This document shows, piece by piece, positions 42,666-54,417 of a stretch of 64,000 nt of DNA. A program made the translations under genes and the position numbers. The DNA lies in contig SPDT01000013.1 of assembly GCA_008477525.1 (NCBI GenBank), positions 109,501-173,500 on the forward strand. The letters run 5' to 3'. This DNA is from Hypomyces perniciosus. Lineage: Eukaryota > Ascomycota > Sordariomycetes > Hypocreales > Hypocreaceae. The notes under the pieces were generated by a model that was given only the letters and a program-made list of their open reading frames with translations, had not been told where the DNA came from and made no database searches. Positions within the stretch are counted from its first letter, which is position 1. Each line of letters opens with the position of its first letter.

Positions 42666-45289
42666 ATGGATACGCTGCCGAAATCCCACAATCTGTTCGA
42701 GGTCTACCTCCGCCTGCGGCCACCGCCTCATGGTGTGGTCCATAGCGAACGCATTCTGAACATCGCGACGCCCAAAGACAACTCACATCCGTCGCACATT
42801 ACTCTCAATCCACCGACTGACCGACGGAGAGCCATTGAGAAGTTTGGCTTCACGCGAGTGTTCCAGGAAGACGCAACCCAGCTTGATGTATTCCACTGCA
42901 CTGAGATTGTGCCGCTCGTCGAGGGCGTTCTGGCGCCCCATGGAGGCGAGGGAACAGATGCCGTCGTGGCTACGCTGGGAGTCACTGGCTCCGGAAAGGT
43001 CAGCCAGGCTTCTGTGATAACGTGATCCTAAGAGTCCAGTGCTGACGTGGGAATAGACCCATACAATCTTGGGCAACAAGAGTCAGCGAGGGTTAACCCA
43101 GCTGGCCATGGACGTTCTCTTCCGCTCAATTGGCGATAACATGCTCGACTCGTCATTCCTCTCGGCCGTTCTTGAGCCGCTTCAAGCCAACGACCCATCC
43201 GAAGCCACACTCGTTACCGCGCCTCACTTCCTAGATGTTATCAACGCGGAGCCATCGCAAGGCTCTCGAGGCCCTTCCCGGGCTGGCACACCTATGCTTG
43301 TACGGCCCCAACAGACCCTCTCATTTGTTACCCGATTGAGTATACTCCCAAGCACACAAAAACGGATACCCTGCACCTTTCCCGATTTCGCAGTGTCAAG
43401 CCCGAAAAGTGTCAGGCTTGTCAGCGAGGCAGACGAGACACTCCGCCTGAAAGAACAATAGGAATGCTCTATTCAGGAGGATCAGCAGTCTCCAGGTATC
43501 ACTAGGTCAAACACAATTACCAACGTCGTTCCCAAGCCCAAGCGGGCTCCCGAGAAACCCTTCATGTCATTGACCGCCGCCAGCCGTCTCAAGACAACTG
43601 CTAAACATGAACTGAAGGGCGAGCATAGCATATTGTCTACAGCACCACGACGCACTCTTCAGCGACATTCTGCGTTGCATAGCCTACCTCAGTCCCCGGA
43701 TGTCAGCAACCTCAACGTGTCCTGCGACCCGTCTGCTGAGTACGTCGTTGTGGTGTCCATGTACGAGGTCCACAACGATCGCATCTATGATCTCCTAACG
43801 CCAGCATCTAAATCTGGAGCGACGAAGGAGTACCGTCGTCGACCTTTGCTATTCAAATCCACCGAGCTGTCTCCCGATCGCAAGATTGTTGCTGGTCTTC
43901 GCAAAGTCATTTGCACTGACTTTAGGGACGCCATCTTGGTCCTTGAGGCTGGCCTCCAGGAGAGGAGAGTAACTGGGACGGGTAGTAATAGCGTATCGAG
44001 TAGAAGTCATGGTTTCTTCTGTTTTGAGGTGAAGAAGAGGACCCTTGGTAGGGGGGTCAACTCATGGGATGGGAGCAAACTGACCATTGTTGACCTGGCG
44101 GGAAGCGAGCGAGCCAGGGAAGCAAAGACGCAAGGTGCAACACTAGTCGAAGCCGGGAAGATCAACGAGAGTTTGATGTACCTGGGGCAGTGTCTCCAGA
44201 CTCAGAGCGATGCCGGCAGCTCGGGCAAGGTAGGTTCTTCATGGCATGAGGGGGATTCAAGTATGTGTGCTAACTGCGGATAAGCCCAACGTTGTTCCTT
44301 ACCGGCAATGCAAGCTCACCGAACTTCTCTTCTCAAATTCCTTCCCATCGACCTCATCAGCAGCATACCCTCACGTCCCCCGACGCAACCTCCAGAGAGG
44401 CGTCATGATTGTTACGGCAGACCCGCTTGGCGACTTCAACGCGACGTCTCAGATCCTCCGCTATGGTGCTCTCGCTCGAGAAGTCACTGTTCCGCGCGTC
44501 CCATCTATTACCACCACCATCCTTGTACATGCGCCTGCAGCCGGAAACCCTCGGCCAGCAAGTCCCGTGCATCACCATCCTCGGTCGTTTATGGCTCCAG
44601 GGTCAGGGTTGTCTAGGACTCACACCCCACCCATGAACGCCACTGACGAACGCGTGACGATGGAGCTTGCTGCTCTGGAAATCGCCAGACTCAGCGACGA
44701 AATTGAACAACTACGTGACGAGGTCGAGGTCCAGACTGAAGGGCGTTTGGCGGCCGAAGCTCATCTCCTCAGCATGGAAGATCGAATGGTCGACATGGAG
44801 GCTGCTATTCGAGAGGAGTGTGCCATTGAATGCGAACAGCGTCTTGCCATCGAACTCGCCCGATTCAAAGCGTCCATGCAAGTGGAGAAGGAGCGAAACG
44901 AGGAGCACTGGGACCGAAAGGTTGACGTGCTGGAGCGTGGTCTTGAAGCCGGCAACGATGACGACTACGACAAGGAGAACGTGCTCGTGGAGGATCTCTC
45001 GCAAGAAGTAGAGCGCCTCAGACGCGAGAACGGCGTGTTGAAGAGGGAACTTGCCGGTCGAAGTCCCACCAAGCGGAAGCCCCTCGAGGAGCGCGAGGAT
45101 TTCTCTCCCGTGACGAACAACGGCGGCAATGCGTCCCGACCAGACGGTGTTTCGAATTTGGGGCGCCGGCTGGAGCGGATGAGAGTGAGCAATGATAGTG
45201 TCAGGACATCCAACGGGACCAACGGCAGTCCCAAGAAGGTGCGCAAGCTGGCTGCGAAACGGTGGGAGGATGTGGATGATCTTCACTAA
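42666..45289 (+). CDS. Kinesin motor protein, possibly kinesin-6-like, with an in-frame TAG
   Basis: Three exons (42666-42998, 43057-44229, 44285-45289; introns 58 and 55 bp) would encode 836 residues but for one TAG at 43459-43461. Motor motifs are complete: P-loop GVTGSGKTHTILG across the first junction, YEVHNDRIYDLL, switch I NSVSSRSH, switch II DLAGSE, and YRQCKLTELLF. A large insertion between P-loop and YEVHNDRIYDLL resembles kinesin-6 motors. The tail has a coiled coil (residues about 540-680) and a basic end. The TAG lies in the variable insertion; frame and conserved motifs continue after it. Either it is a point nonsense (CAG to TAG would do), or a non-consensus 51-bp intron (43411-43461, GTCAGG...AG) removes it. 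Confidence 0.85.
43459..43461 (+). other. In-frame stop codon TAG within the kinesin motor insertion
   Basis: The codon series reads ...AAA GAA CAA TAG GAA TGC..., in frame with conserved motor sequence on both sides. It also supplies the AG of a possible weak intron starting at 43411. Confidence 0.85.
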
Positions 45290-45710
45290 AGAGAGAGAAT
45301 CTTGGCATATTATCTGGCCTGTTTTGTTACTCTTGTTGTTTCTGGTTATGAATGCCACTTGGTCTAGGAAGGAAATCATGACGGTCTTAGTGAAGCTGGT
45401 TTGTCACGTCAGGAGGAAAGGGAATGGTTTTGGGGGAGAGGTATACCCTTGTCATGATTTTTTTTCAGTAATGTTTGATACAGGTGTCAGGGCCGTGTTT
45501 CCTTAGCTTCATCTTTCTGATCGGGTTCTTCACATCATTTATTTTCATTAATTTGTTGGAATGTTGTGTCTGTATATCAAACGTAGATTACAGAGCGTGC
45601 CAAAAGAGTGAGTTCATAGAATAGGTGTCCCAAACATAAACCATCGATCGTGTCAAACCGTATCATTATTCAACGCATTAGGGGTTTTCCTGTACTCCCT
45701 GCTCTCTAAA
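45290..45710. other. Convergent 3' region
   Basis: About 420 bp between the kinesin and four-TM protein genes, T-rich. It should hold both polyadenylation regions. Nothing else is seen. Confidence 0.55.
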
Positions 45711-46585
45711 TCAAGCGGTCTTCTGCTCTTCGACATGCTCTGGCTTCTTCTCATCCTTCAAACTAGGTCTCCAGTTCTGCCACCACCGCGTCGCTGCAGG
45801 TGCAACAACCGCAACGGGGCGTGCGGTAGCGCTATTACGTCTAATAACCTCAACGCAAGCACCGATGAAGAGGATAAAGTACAGCACAGCAACGGTGTAA
45901 GTAAACGCCGTCGCGGCGATAGCCCTGGCCGTTTCACTATTCACGGAGCCGAAGCGGCAGTCGCCCCGGGATCCGTTGAAGAAACCATCGCGACCGAAAC
46001 CGTATCGGGGGAAACCGCACCGGCGCTCGAACCCGAGGCTGCGGAACCAGAAGCCGAAGACGGCGGCTAGGATGACGACAGCGAGCCAGATGATGAGGGA
46101 GGCGGCAATGTGGAAGCCCGGGTGGATGCCGGTCTTGAATTTGCGGATGACTCGGATGATTATCTCGGCAAGACTCCAGAGGAGGGCGACGCCCAACTAC
46201 GAAGGCTGCATGTTAACGAATTGCGCGGTTGTGAGTCTTATAGGGGGAGCGGACTAACCACAGGGACGTTGGTGAGGATGACAGTTCTGGCATTGCTGTT
46301 TTCAACAAGTGAGAGTCCTACACCTAAACCGGCGATGCTGAGGATTATAATGAAGATGTGGATGCCAGTCTTGAGTGCTTCCCAACCTCTATTTGGCTTT
46401 GACGGCACCACGGTTCGTCCGGGGTAAGGTTGGTACGTCTGCCTATATTCCGGAGGATATGAATATGGCTGGTACGGCTTGTAGTCATTCGAAGGCGCCG
46501 CAACTGCCGGAGCAGGTGCCGGAACGGTCTCCGCAGTGGTTTGGCCTTTTGTTTCAGTTGCCCGGGGAGTTTCTTCAGATGCCAT
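45711..46585 (-). CDS. Four-TM membrane protein, MARVEL-like
   Basis: Two exons (46259-46585 and 45711-46196) with a 62-bp intron encode 270 residues. A proline/tyrosine-rich N-terminal tail (residues 1-70) precedes four hydrophobic segments: TGIHIFIIILSIAGLGVGLS, LGVALLWSLAEIIIRVI, FHIAASLIIWLAVVILAAVF and TAFTYTVAVLYFILFIGACV. The loop between segments 3 and 4 has cysteines and is glycine/arginine-rich. The C-terminus is hydrophilic. The topology fits fungal MARVEL-type proteins, but no specific function is assigned. Confidence 0.85.
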
Positions 46586-47121
46586 GGCTACGATGGCAAG
46601 GGATCAAATAAAACGAGTTTGCTAGGAGTTGTTATAAGTTCTTATCCCTGGAGAAAGCACAATTGGTCGGCTTTTTAAGAGCCAACACTTGGATGAAATA
46701 TAGAGACTGAAACAGACCCATGATTCAAATTATAAACAAGCGACGAGGCGAAGCAATTGGTCTGAACCAGAAGAGGATAATGTACACAGATGGGGATGAG
46801 TGCTCGAACACCGCCAACGTTTGAGGCTTGTTAGCTTGGCCGCGTGGCCCTTGGTGATGGCGGCCAAGGTGATTGCTGACGATTGGTCGAAATCCCACAT
46901 CTCGACGATCTGGTCTTGGTTAGCCTCTCCTCAACACCAGACTTTCAACGTGGTAAGCATCTAAAACGCGTCATCATGGATCCCAAAGCTGTGATGCTTG
47001 AATCAGTGGGAAATCCGGCACGGGAAAACGGCATCAATCGGGGCTTAAAGCCGAAGCATCGTGGGGTCATGATCGTTCTTTTGCTAGCAACGTCGTCGGC
47101 TTTTGTCAACTGCCTCTATTT
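46586..47121. other. Intergenic, promoter of four-TM gene and 3' end of sec11
   Basis: About 0.54 kb. An open frame at 46883-47212 overlaps the sec11 last exon on the other strand and is not considered a gene. No repeat was noticed. Confidence 0.55.
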
Positions 47122-47769
47122 CTATTCCCTCTGCAGCACCACCAAGGCGCCCATTATGCCAAGCATTACTGTTTTTAGCCATGGGTGTTCAGAGAGTAGG
47201 ATGGTGACATAGCCCACAAAGGGCACGTATCCCACTACGCTCCCGATGATATCCTTGCGTGCCAAGTAGTCCTGGCCGCGCGCGTACAGTTCAGTGTCGT
47301 CAGCAGCATTGTTGTCGCCCTTTGTCAGCAGTTTTGCCTTGTCCCTGGGAGTTTGTGAGCCGGGCTGTCACAGCGAGAAGGGGATCCAAGTGCCGAGCTG
47401 TACTCACCCGCTACCAAACTTCCGTACAATCCTGTGGACAATCGGTATGTCCTTATCCTTCACGTTGTAGACAACGACCTCGCCCACAGATATCTCGCTC
47501 AATATTTCTCGGTTCCATAGGAGGAGTAGGTCTCCACGCTGAAATGCAGGCTCCATGCTGCCACTAAGAACGACGACGATCGGGGACGGTGAGTCGGAAA
47601 TAACTGAAAGACCCTTCCACATCTTTGCGCAGGTTAGTACCAAGACTTCTGAACATGAAAATGAAGCGAGAGTATCTAGAGGGCGTACCATGAATGCGGT
47701 GGACAGGACCAGCCCAAAGTTCATGAGCTGAGCGGCCATCTGCCGCGGGTTCTGGAGGCCCGACAGCAT
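47122..47769 (-). CDS. sec11: Signal peptidase complex catalytic subunit Sec11
   Basis: Three exons (47689-47769, 47408-47622, 47122-47344) with introns of 66 and 63 bp encode 172 residues, near yeast Sec11 length. The N-terminus [20 protein letters not shown] includes the single membrane anchor. The catalytic serine is in [15 protein letters not shown] (Ser49) and the catalytic histidine in IVHRIV (His90); [10 protein letters not shown] follows, holding the acidic residues. The enzyme removes signal peptides in the ER lumen membrane. Without the first intron the frame would read through non-family sequence, which supports the splice. Confidence 0.96.
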
Positions 47770-48509
47770 GGTTTCTGTCTATATATGTTGGTCTGCCGAA
47801 AATGCCTCGTTTCACAGTGTTCTGTGGTGTTATATAGAGGGTAATTGAGGCCGAATCGATGTTGTGCGACGTTGCTGCTGTTTTGATGCTGCTTTGAGTT
47901 CGAGGCCATGCGAGATATGAGATCTGGACATCGTGGCTCTCGAATGCGCACGGACCAATTACATGCCGAGCTTGAGCTGGAAAATCAGCCCCACCTTCAG
48001 GGATCTCCAGCTCTACGAAGTAGTAGTCGGTACGTATCCCAGATCTTCTCGAGGCAGACCTTGAGATTTGGCCAACATTATGAACCACAATACTACTATC
48101 TGAACACCTACTACTTCGTAGGTAGTGGTAAATCTCCGTAGTGATCAGCTGTGTGATTAACATGATTGTATCTACCTAGCTACCTTGCAGGAGCTCCGTC
48201 TTCAGCAGTTCGACAAAGTGCAGCAAGTACAACTTGGGCAAAATCTTGGTGTGGATTTGAACACGATATCCAGTAGTGACTCGTCATGGTTTCCAAGACC
48301 TCAAGCAAGAGTTTGCCTCTTCACACTCAGTAACATTTTGTACGTGGTTGCTAGGGATTCGCGACGGCAGGTCGTGGTGCGAGAACAAAAGTATCCATAC
48401 AGTTGGCAAAACTACAAGTAGACAAGAAATCCGATGAACTATGGAATCCTCCAGCGTGTCTTCTTCACTACCCAGGCAAGCCTGGGCCAGCAATGAAAAC
48501 AAAAAAGGT
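47770..48509. other. Intergenic between sec11 and the U2 gene
   Basis: About 0.74 kb with TACGAAGTA at 48014-48022 and TACTTCGTA at 48112-48120. No gene is seen; it should hold the sec11 promoter. Confidence 0.55.
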
Positions 48510-48694
48510 TCGCGTCACCTGGAGGCAGTGTAATACCAGGGACACTATGGGCAGAATCATGTGCAAGCACAGAGGAAACCGCCCCAAGACCAAAAATAAG
48601 AATAATCACGATTGGTCTCCTTAGAGACCTTTCAGAGATTAAACTGAAAAGAACAGATACTACACTTGATCTAAGCCAAAAGGCAAAGAGAGCT
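48510..48694 (-). ncRNA. U2 spliceosomal snRNA
   Basis: The minus strand reads CTCTCTTTGCCTTTTGGC, then TTAGATCAAGTGTAGTATCT (the branch-site recognition GTAGTA is at 48658-48663), then GTTCTTTTCAGTTTAATCTC, closely matching fungal U2. The Sm site ATTTTTG is at 48591-48597. The 3' stem-loop IV closes with CCTGG...CCAGG around TATTACACTGCCT (ends about 48518), the U2B'' binding loop. The 5' end is placed at about 48692-48694 and the 3' end is approximate. U2 pairs with intron branch sites and U6 in the nucleus. Short open frames over this region are accidental. Confidence 0.93.
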
Positions 48695-49231
48695 AAGGAG
48701 AAAAGGAAAAGAAAAAAGCTTCGCTTTGTTGGGGGCAGGCGAGATTTATATACCCAGTTTTGAAGGCGGTGATGGTGGCTGGGTGATTTCGCTTGTTTTC
48801 TGCCCATGGTCCCTGCAAAATAGTGCCATATTAGTACGAGTACGGAGTACATATTGTGAATAAGCATGGAATCTTATGCATCTAGATGCTATATACATAC
48901 TACGTACGAAGTACGAAGTAATACTACCCCTACTTGTACGGAGCACTTTGTACATACAAACCAGCTGCATAATGGATCCATGTGTGTTTTCCTTGGTCAC
49001 TGGATCGCAGGAAATTTTGCAACACGCGCTGTGCGAGGAAACAGAATACTATAAAAAGAGACGTGATATTCTATATTCTATATTCTAATCCAAGACATTC
49101 GGAACGCAGGGCCTTCAATCTAAACCCAATCACCAACAATGTCAGAAGTGCTTTTACCCTGAACGAAGGCCCTTCCAGGTAGTACTTCAGGCATACCCAC
49201 CCAGATTAAACGGCGGGCGAGAGTGGATAGA
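48695..49231. other. Intergenic upstream of U2, with motif cluster
   Basis: About 0.54 kb. TACGGAGTA lies at 48841-48849 and two overlapping TACGAAGTA at 48905-48920. It should include the U2 promoter. No gene is seen. Confidence 0.55.
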
Positions 49232-51698
49232 TTATGGGTTGCTTGAAGAACTCTGTTCCATAGCGTCCCACTCTTTGTCCACGTCGATAGGATCTGGGGT
49301 GCTTATACTATCAGTAGTATAGGTATCTTGCAGATTCTCCGACCAGATATCCAACGAAAAAGAGTCCTGGTCCGTTTGAGCGCTGTCGCAACCGCCAGTG
49401 GTATCGTCAACCTGCGACAACGAGGGTGGTGGTTCTGCCGTGTTGCCGAGAGCATCCGGTAGCAAAATGCCACCTCCAGTGTCCGGAATCCGCTGTCCCG
49501 AAAGTATTTGCGCAAATGCGCTCTGGAGCAGATCCTGGAGTGCGCCAACGAGTCTGGCCTCCTCAGCCTCTGGAGCATAAGTATGAGGAATGGAAGACAG
49601 GAATCTTTGAGCAAAGGAGGGAAAGTTGCCTGAAACAGCATTGACATATTGATTCAAGATAACAGAGCTGTCCGGCAATCTATCTTGATCTGCGGGCACT
49701 CGTCAGCATATGATGAAGCTAGGTTCAACTGCGGTATACGCACAAGGTTCGGGAATGTTCTCGGTCTTATCAAACAAGATTTTGTATACCCTCCTCCATT
49801 CTTCACTGCATGGCTTGGCTATCAGTTTTCGAGATTTCAATTCAGTCGCTTGGGTTGGTGTGATACCCTCCAGAGCTGCTTGGAGGCTGCAAGGCGGCTC
49901 TTTTCTTCTGTGAAGCCAAAGTTGATGCGCATTTTCCGTGGTCTCCTGACATCGATCACAATAATAATCGGGAAGCTTGTGGTTGCGCAGTAAATGTTCT
50001 CTAACACAAGGTTAGCATGTTTTTGTGAAAGAAAAAAAAAGGCACCAACTTGAGTCTAGGGATAGAGCCCCAGCCTGGATGAACGCAAGCTCTCCACCGG
50101 GGTTGTCCATACTTTGCCCGGTCATGCTTGAAGAAAGGGCAGGCAAATCGTAATCCAGAAACCTGAGTGTCATTGTTAATACCATCGCTCCGACCATTTC
50201 CATCACCACCACCACCACCACCACCATCACTTCCACCACCCTTGCGCCGTTTATCAGCACCATCACGCTTTGATGACTTGCGGGGTCCATCACTGCCGTC
50301 GTCACCGACACCTCTTTTTAGACTCCTGCCCCCAGCACCTGAGCTACCCTTGGAGACACTGGAAGGGTTGCCAGATTCTTTGTCTTCGGGGGCATGATTA
50401 TCCGCAGTCGCGAATTTTCCTTCAAGCAAGTTTCTGAGCCAACTCGTGGTGAACTGAACGACTTCATCAGTGAATGAAGAATGAAGAAGGCACGGCAAGT
50501 CGGGATCAGAGGTAACATGAGGGTTCCTGTCCGGGCCCCGGTTTGAGGAGGACCAGACACCCTTGCCTGAAATGGTGTCCGCAACAGAACTAGTATCTGA
50601 AGTGGTCATTTCGACTTCATGCGAATCCGGCACGGTGGTAGCTTCCTCATCGATGCCAGCAGAGTCTTCGTGAAGAGCCTGGTCTTGATACTCCTCGGAG
50701 TCTGAGTTGCCTGAAGTGTGATCGTGGAAAAGGTCTGGGTGACCGTGGTCTGTAGGGCTGCTTGTAGGTTCAGAGCAGCCATACCCGCTGTCTTTGAAGG
50801 ACGGAGCAGACTTGTATTGCAAGCATCGGCGCAGTAGCCAGACCTTCTTCTCCTTGATCTCAAGCTTGCAGACTATGGCAACCTCGGGGCTTGAGGCCCA
50901 CTGAGTAAAGATGTCATCGTGTTGAAGATCGTCAATGACCATGCTTGCACTGGTGCCAGTCGAAATCTGCTCTATATGGTTGCCGATGTGGTCTAGCCAC
51001 AGGCTCAGAGCTTCAGCGCCGTGGAAACCTGCTGAACATCCAGGGGCAGGGCATTGCAAGTCGGTTGGGAGTTGGAAGCCCTTGTCAACCCTTTGCGACA
51101 CACTGAAGTGGGAAAATGCTCTCTGCAATTCTGCCTCGCTGTCGGGGGCGAGATTCACGAGGGAGCAGGCTGGATGGTGTAAGTAAAGATGTCCCGTGTA
51201 CTCCAGTTCACTTCGGAAGACTGCTCCACGAGGGGGATTCGGTGACGGGCTTTCCTGAGACAGCTCCCGGTCACTGCGACTAGAAGGAAGTTGTGATCTA
51301 TCATCTTGTAGTATGCAACCGCAGCCACCTTGCGTGCATACCCAGTAGTATAGTCCAATGTGCTCAGAGCATATGTGATTCTTCCAATCGTGCTTGTTCG
51401 GAAACGATGATTTGCAGCCAGCAAAAGCAAAAATACAAAGGAATGAGACTTCCTCTTCTTCTTGGACACCCCTTGGACATTTTTCCAATCGCTGGTCACC
51501 CGTGTTGATCCAGGAAATCATTCGTTCAAGGCGCGGGCTGGCTTGGGGCGAAGACAAGTCGTCCAGCGAGAGATCCGCCAAGCGGGAAACGACATAATCC
51601 GGGCCATCAAAAGTACTCTGCTCTATATATCGAGCGAGCATGAAGCGCTTATCACCTGGTGCCGGGGGTATGCGAAGATGCCCAGCGTTGCCAGCCAT
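49232..51698 (-). CDS. Fungal C2H2-type zinc finger protein
   Basis: Three exons (50050-51698, 49744-50000, 49232-49689) with introns of 49 and 54 bp encode 787 residues. Putative fingers: CIFAFAGCKSSFPNKHDWKN with following H residues (about residues 88-115), CPAPGCSAGFHGAEALSLWL with HIGNH (about 215-245), and the typical fungal C-terminal block FACPFFKHDRAKYGQPRWRA...C..PGWGSIPRLKEHLLRNHK continuing as YYCDRCQE across the first intron. Between lie serine-rich and polyglycine stretches. Proteins of this type are abundant in Pezizomycotina; DNA binding is inferred but not established. Without the first splice the frame ends soon after PRLK. Confidence 0.87.
50199..50228 (+). repeat. CAC trinucleotide repeat encoding polyglycine
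   Basis: A CAC/CAT run on the plus strand reads as glycine codons in the minus-strand zinc finger gene. Probably length-variable. Confidence 0.8.
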
Positions 51699-52345
51699 GT
51701 TGGAAATGAAAGCTCAGTGGTTGTCGTCGTACGGCAGAACAGTACATATAAATGTGTTGTAGAGTTTATTCACCATGAATAGAGAAATGGTTGATAGAAG
51801 AGGAAACATTGACTGAAGCTGGAACATTGGAGATGCCATTGTTATATAAGGGGTTGCCAGATCGCAAATGCGCATTGTAGATGAACTGGCAAGCGGAAAT
51901 GCGACCCAACGCTGCTGATGCGATGAGCCAATCAAATAGAATAAACAGAGTGGCAATTGACCGCTACCTATTCAGTGAGAGATACGAAGTACATTTAAGG
52001 GACTCGCACAACTGTGGCTGGCTTGGCACCTTGTTCGTTCACTACTGGCTGGAAGACTTTGGTGGAGATGGAAGCTGAAAGCGATACTGAGCATGAGGGC
52101 TATGTTGTAACGCCCACTCGTAGAGTAGGCATTGTAGTAGGCATTCTGAGTATGCATATGGAGGTGTAGTTACTGTCAACAATGCCACACTGCCCTGTTT
52201 CTGGGACGGGCCTGGAAGATGGTTGTGGCCATGTTAATTGAAGCATATTAGACCGTCAAAAAGTCCCCTCAGCATTTGTAGTCCACACTCTGTCAGCTGG
52301 GTTTGCTCATCCATCACATATCCCATTGTTCTGCAGCAGAACCTT
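51699..52345. other. Intergenic, nothing recognised
   Basis: About 0.65 kb with the zinc finger gene promoter and the 3' end of the next gene. TACGAAGTA lies at 51983-51991. No coding signal. Confidence 0.55.
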
Positions 52346-53234
52346 TCATTCTTTTTGAGGGTTAGAAACAGTTGGAGTCTTATTGGCATTCTGCCAATTG
52401 GGGTTTTCTCCCTGATACTCCGTGGTCTTGACCAGATCGAAAAATTTCCCAAGCAAGAGCAGATGCTCCAAGTTCGCCAGGTTTCCGTCTTTATCCTGCA
52501 ACCAATGGTCAAGCGTATATGCGGAGTCTGGGGAGATGCGCAAGGTTCCATCTGATTCTTGAATGATATGCTTTTGGCCTGGTAGCATTTCTGGGGAGAT
52601 CATACAAAGACGATGGTCCACTGTAAAAGTTTCTTCGTCGACAGCCTGAGTACCATTCGTTGGTACCCGTAGCGGGCTTCCTGATGGATTCAGCATCGGT
52701 GTTTCTGGATCCCACAAGAAAGGCATCCATTTCATGCCGAAAACAACAAGTACATAGACCCTTCGTGTTTCGTGGGCGTTACCGAGTCGATGAGTTAGGC
52801 CACCAAGGATATCTGACCAATCTATAGGAGGAGAGCTCTTGTTGAGCGCCTTGGGCTCGACCCAAAGGATGTCACGCCTCGTTCCCGGCACAGGCCTGTT
52901 GTTGTCAGCCGGATCGAATCGCACTCCCTCGATAACTGCGGTGGGCATGCTGCCGCGGGACTGCGTTGAAGGATAGCCACGGTATGGGCGGTGGAAGACC
53001 CTGAGGAACAAATCGCCCGAGTTTGCGAATTGGTTCCTGAAGAATTCATGGAGTATATCCGACCAGGTCTCACGTATCACCCCATCAAGGTTATAATCAG
53101 GTCCTTCTTCCTCCATCATTTCAGCTACATCAGCGATGTTCATGGAGATGCCAAAATTATCCCAAAAACGATGTCTTTCAAGTCGTTAGCATACAGACTC
53201 CAGTAAAATCGACGAATACTTACTCGGAAGCCAT
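52346..53234 (-). CDS. Conserved fungal protein of unknown function
   Basis: Two exons: a tiny first exon (53224-53234, coding MASE) and 52346-53174, joined over a 49-bp intron with a GCTAAC branch site, encode 279 residues. The protein starts MASEHRFWDNFGISMNIADV and has stretches such as PVPGTRRDILWVEPKALNK, LGGLTHRLGNAHETRRVYVL and VVFGMKWMPFLWDP; no signal peptide or membrane segment. I do not recognise a family. An alternative start at the internal ATG (53143) would also be open, but the splice signals favour the two-exon model. Confidence 0.72.
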
Positions 53235-54417
53235 TTCAGACAGGTATTTATTGAGTGTATTTAGATATAGTTATGAGGTGTTGTTTTGGGAGAGAAGGCT
53301 CACAGAGGTGAGGTGGTCAAAGACTGAATTGCTGGTGTCAGTGGCGCTTTTTAGCGCTTGTGATGTTACTGGGGGAAAACGGGGACTTCGTCTAGGCAAC
53401 AATTGATCCGCTCAACCCTTATCCTTGTGAAGCGGTCTTATGCCTTTCTTAGACCTATGGACCGTAATGTGATGCAGCTGCTTCTCGGAAAATGGCTCAA
53501 CCCCATTGTCGAAAATTGCATCGCATTGGTCACATTGCTGAGGTGTCTCGTTTGACGGAAAAGTCAATACTGACGCTTAGGGACTTGATGTGTGGCTCGA
53601 TGCTTACAGTTCTTCTAATTCCGGGATGACATAATGGCCTCTAATGCCATCGATATGAACGACAAATAGCACCATATATCCTTCATCCTTCATCCTATCA
53701 CTTTTTGCGATACCGTTGACGAAGATTAGAATCTCCTGTCTTGAATCCTCAAAGCCACTTGAGACTTCTGTTGGTAAATCCCTGTCAAGATGAAGCTCAC
53801 GTTGTGCTCAGACAGGAACCTAAGCAGAAACAGCCCAGCCTTTTGCAAGTCAAACAAGCTCCAGCGAAGGCAGCCAGAGAAACACACAGTGGCTGAGACT
53901 AGGTCTCTAATGATTGGAAAACGGACAATGAGTTGGTGGTTTCAAATTATGTTCGATTTGGAGCAAAAATCCCTACCCTACTACGAAGTACTATTACCAT
54001 TATTCCCATTGCTCTGCTCAATTTTCAGAGTATGTACTTCGTAAAGCACACCACATTTGTACTTGCCAATGGTCTGGGAGCTCGCCTCCCGCCAAAGTCA
54101 ATGGAAGCAACGCACTCACTTCACTCTGTCCTGTACCAGAAGACTCCAATATCACTTTCCGTGAAGCTTTACAGCAATGCCTTCTCTCCTTCCCGCTGCG
54201 CCGTGTGCAAAAGAACAGAGTGCCGTGACCTTTTCGCAGACTGCTTATCCTTTCTTCACCAACTCTGCTCAACCTCGCAATCTGCCATATCTACTCCCAT
54301 CAAGATCTCATCTGCCTCACGGCTCAGCCATTACTGGGCTTGGCATCATTCTTACAACACTTCTTGCAGCCTACCGTGCTTTCTAAACAGCTCCATCGCT
54401 CGTCTGCGCAAGGCAAA
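53235..54417. other. Intergenic of about 1.2 kb
   Basis: Holds divergent promoters of the unknown protein and the multi-pass membrane protein genes. TACGAAGTA lies at 53982-53990 and TACTTCGTA at 54035-54043, in inverted orientation 45 bases apart. Open frames through 53790-54472 lack family resemblance. Confidence 0.55.

Noticed and set aside
48403..48867. Open frames on both strands over 48.4-48.9 kb
   Set aside because: They overlap the U2 snRNA and have no protein resemblance.
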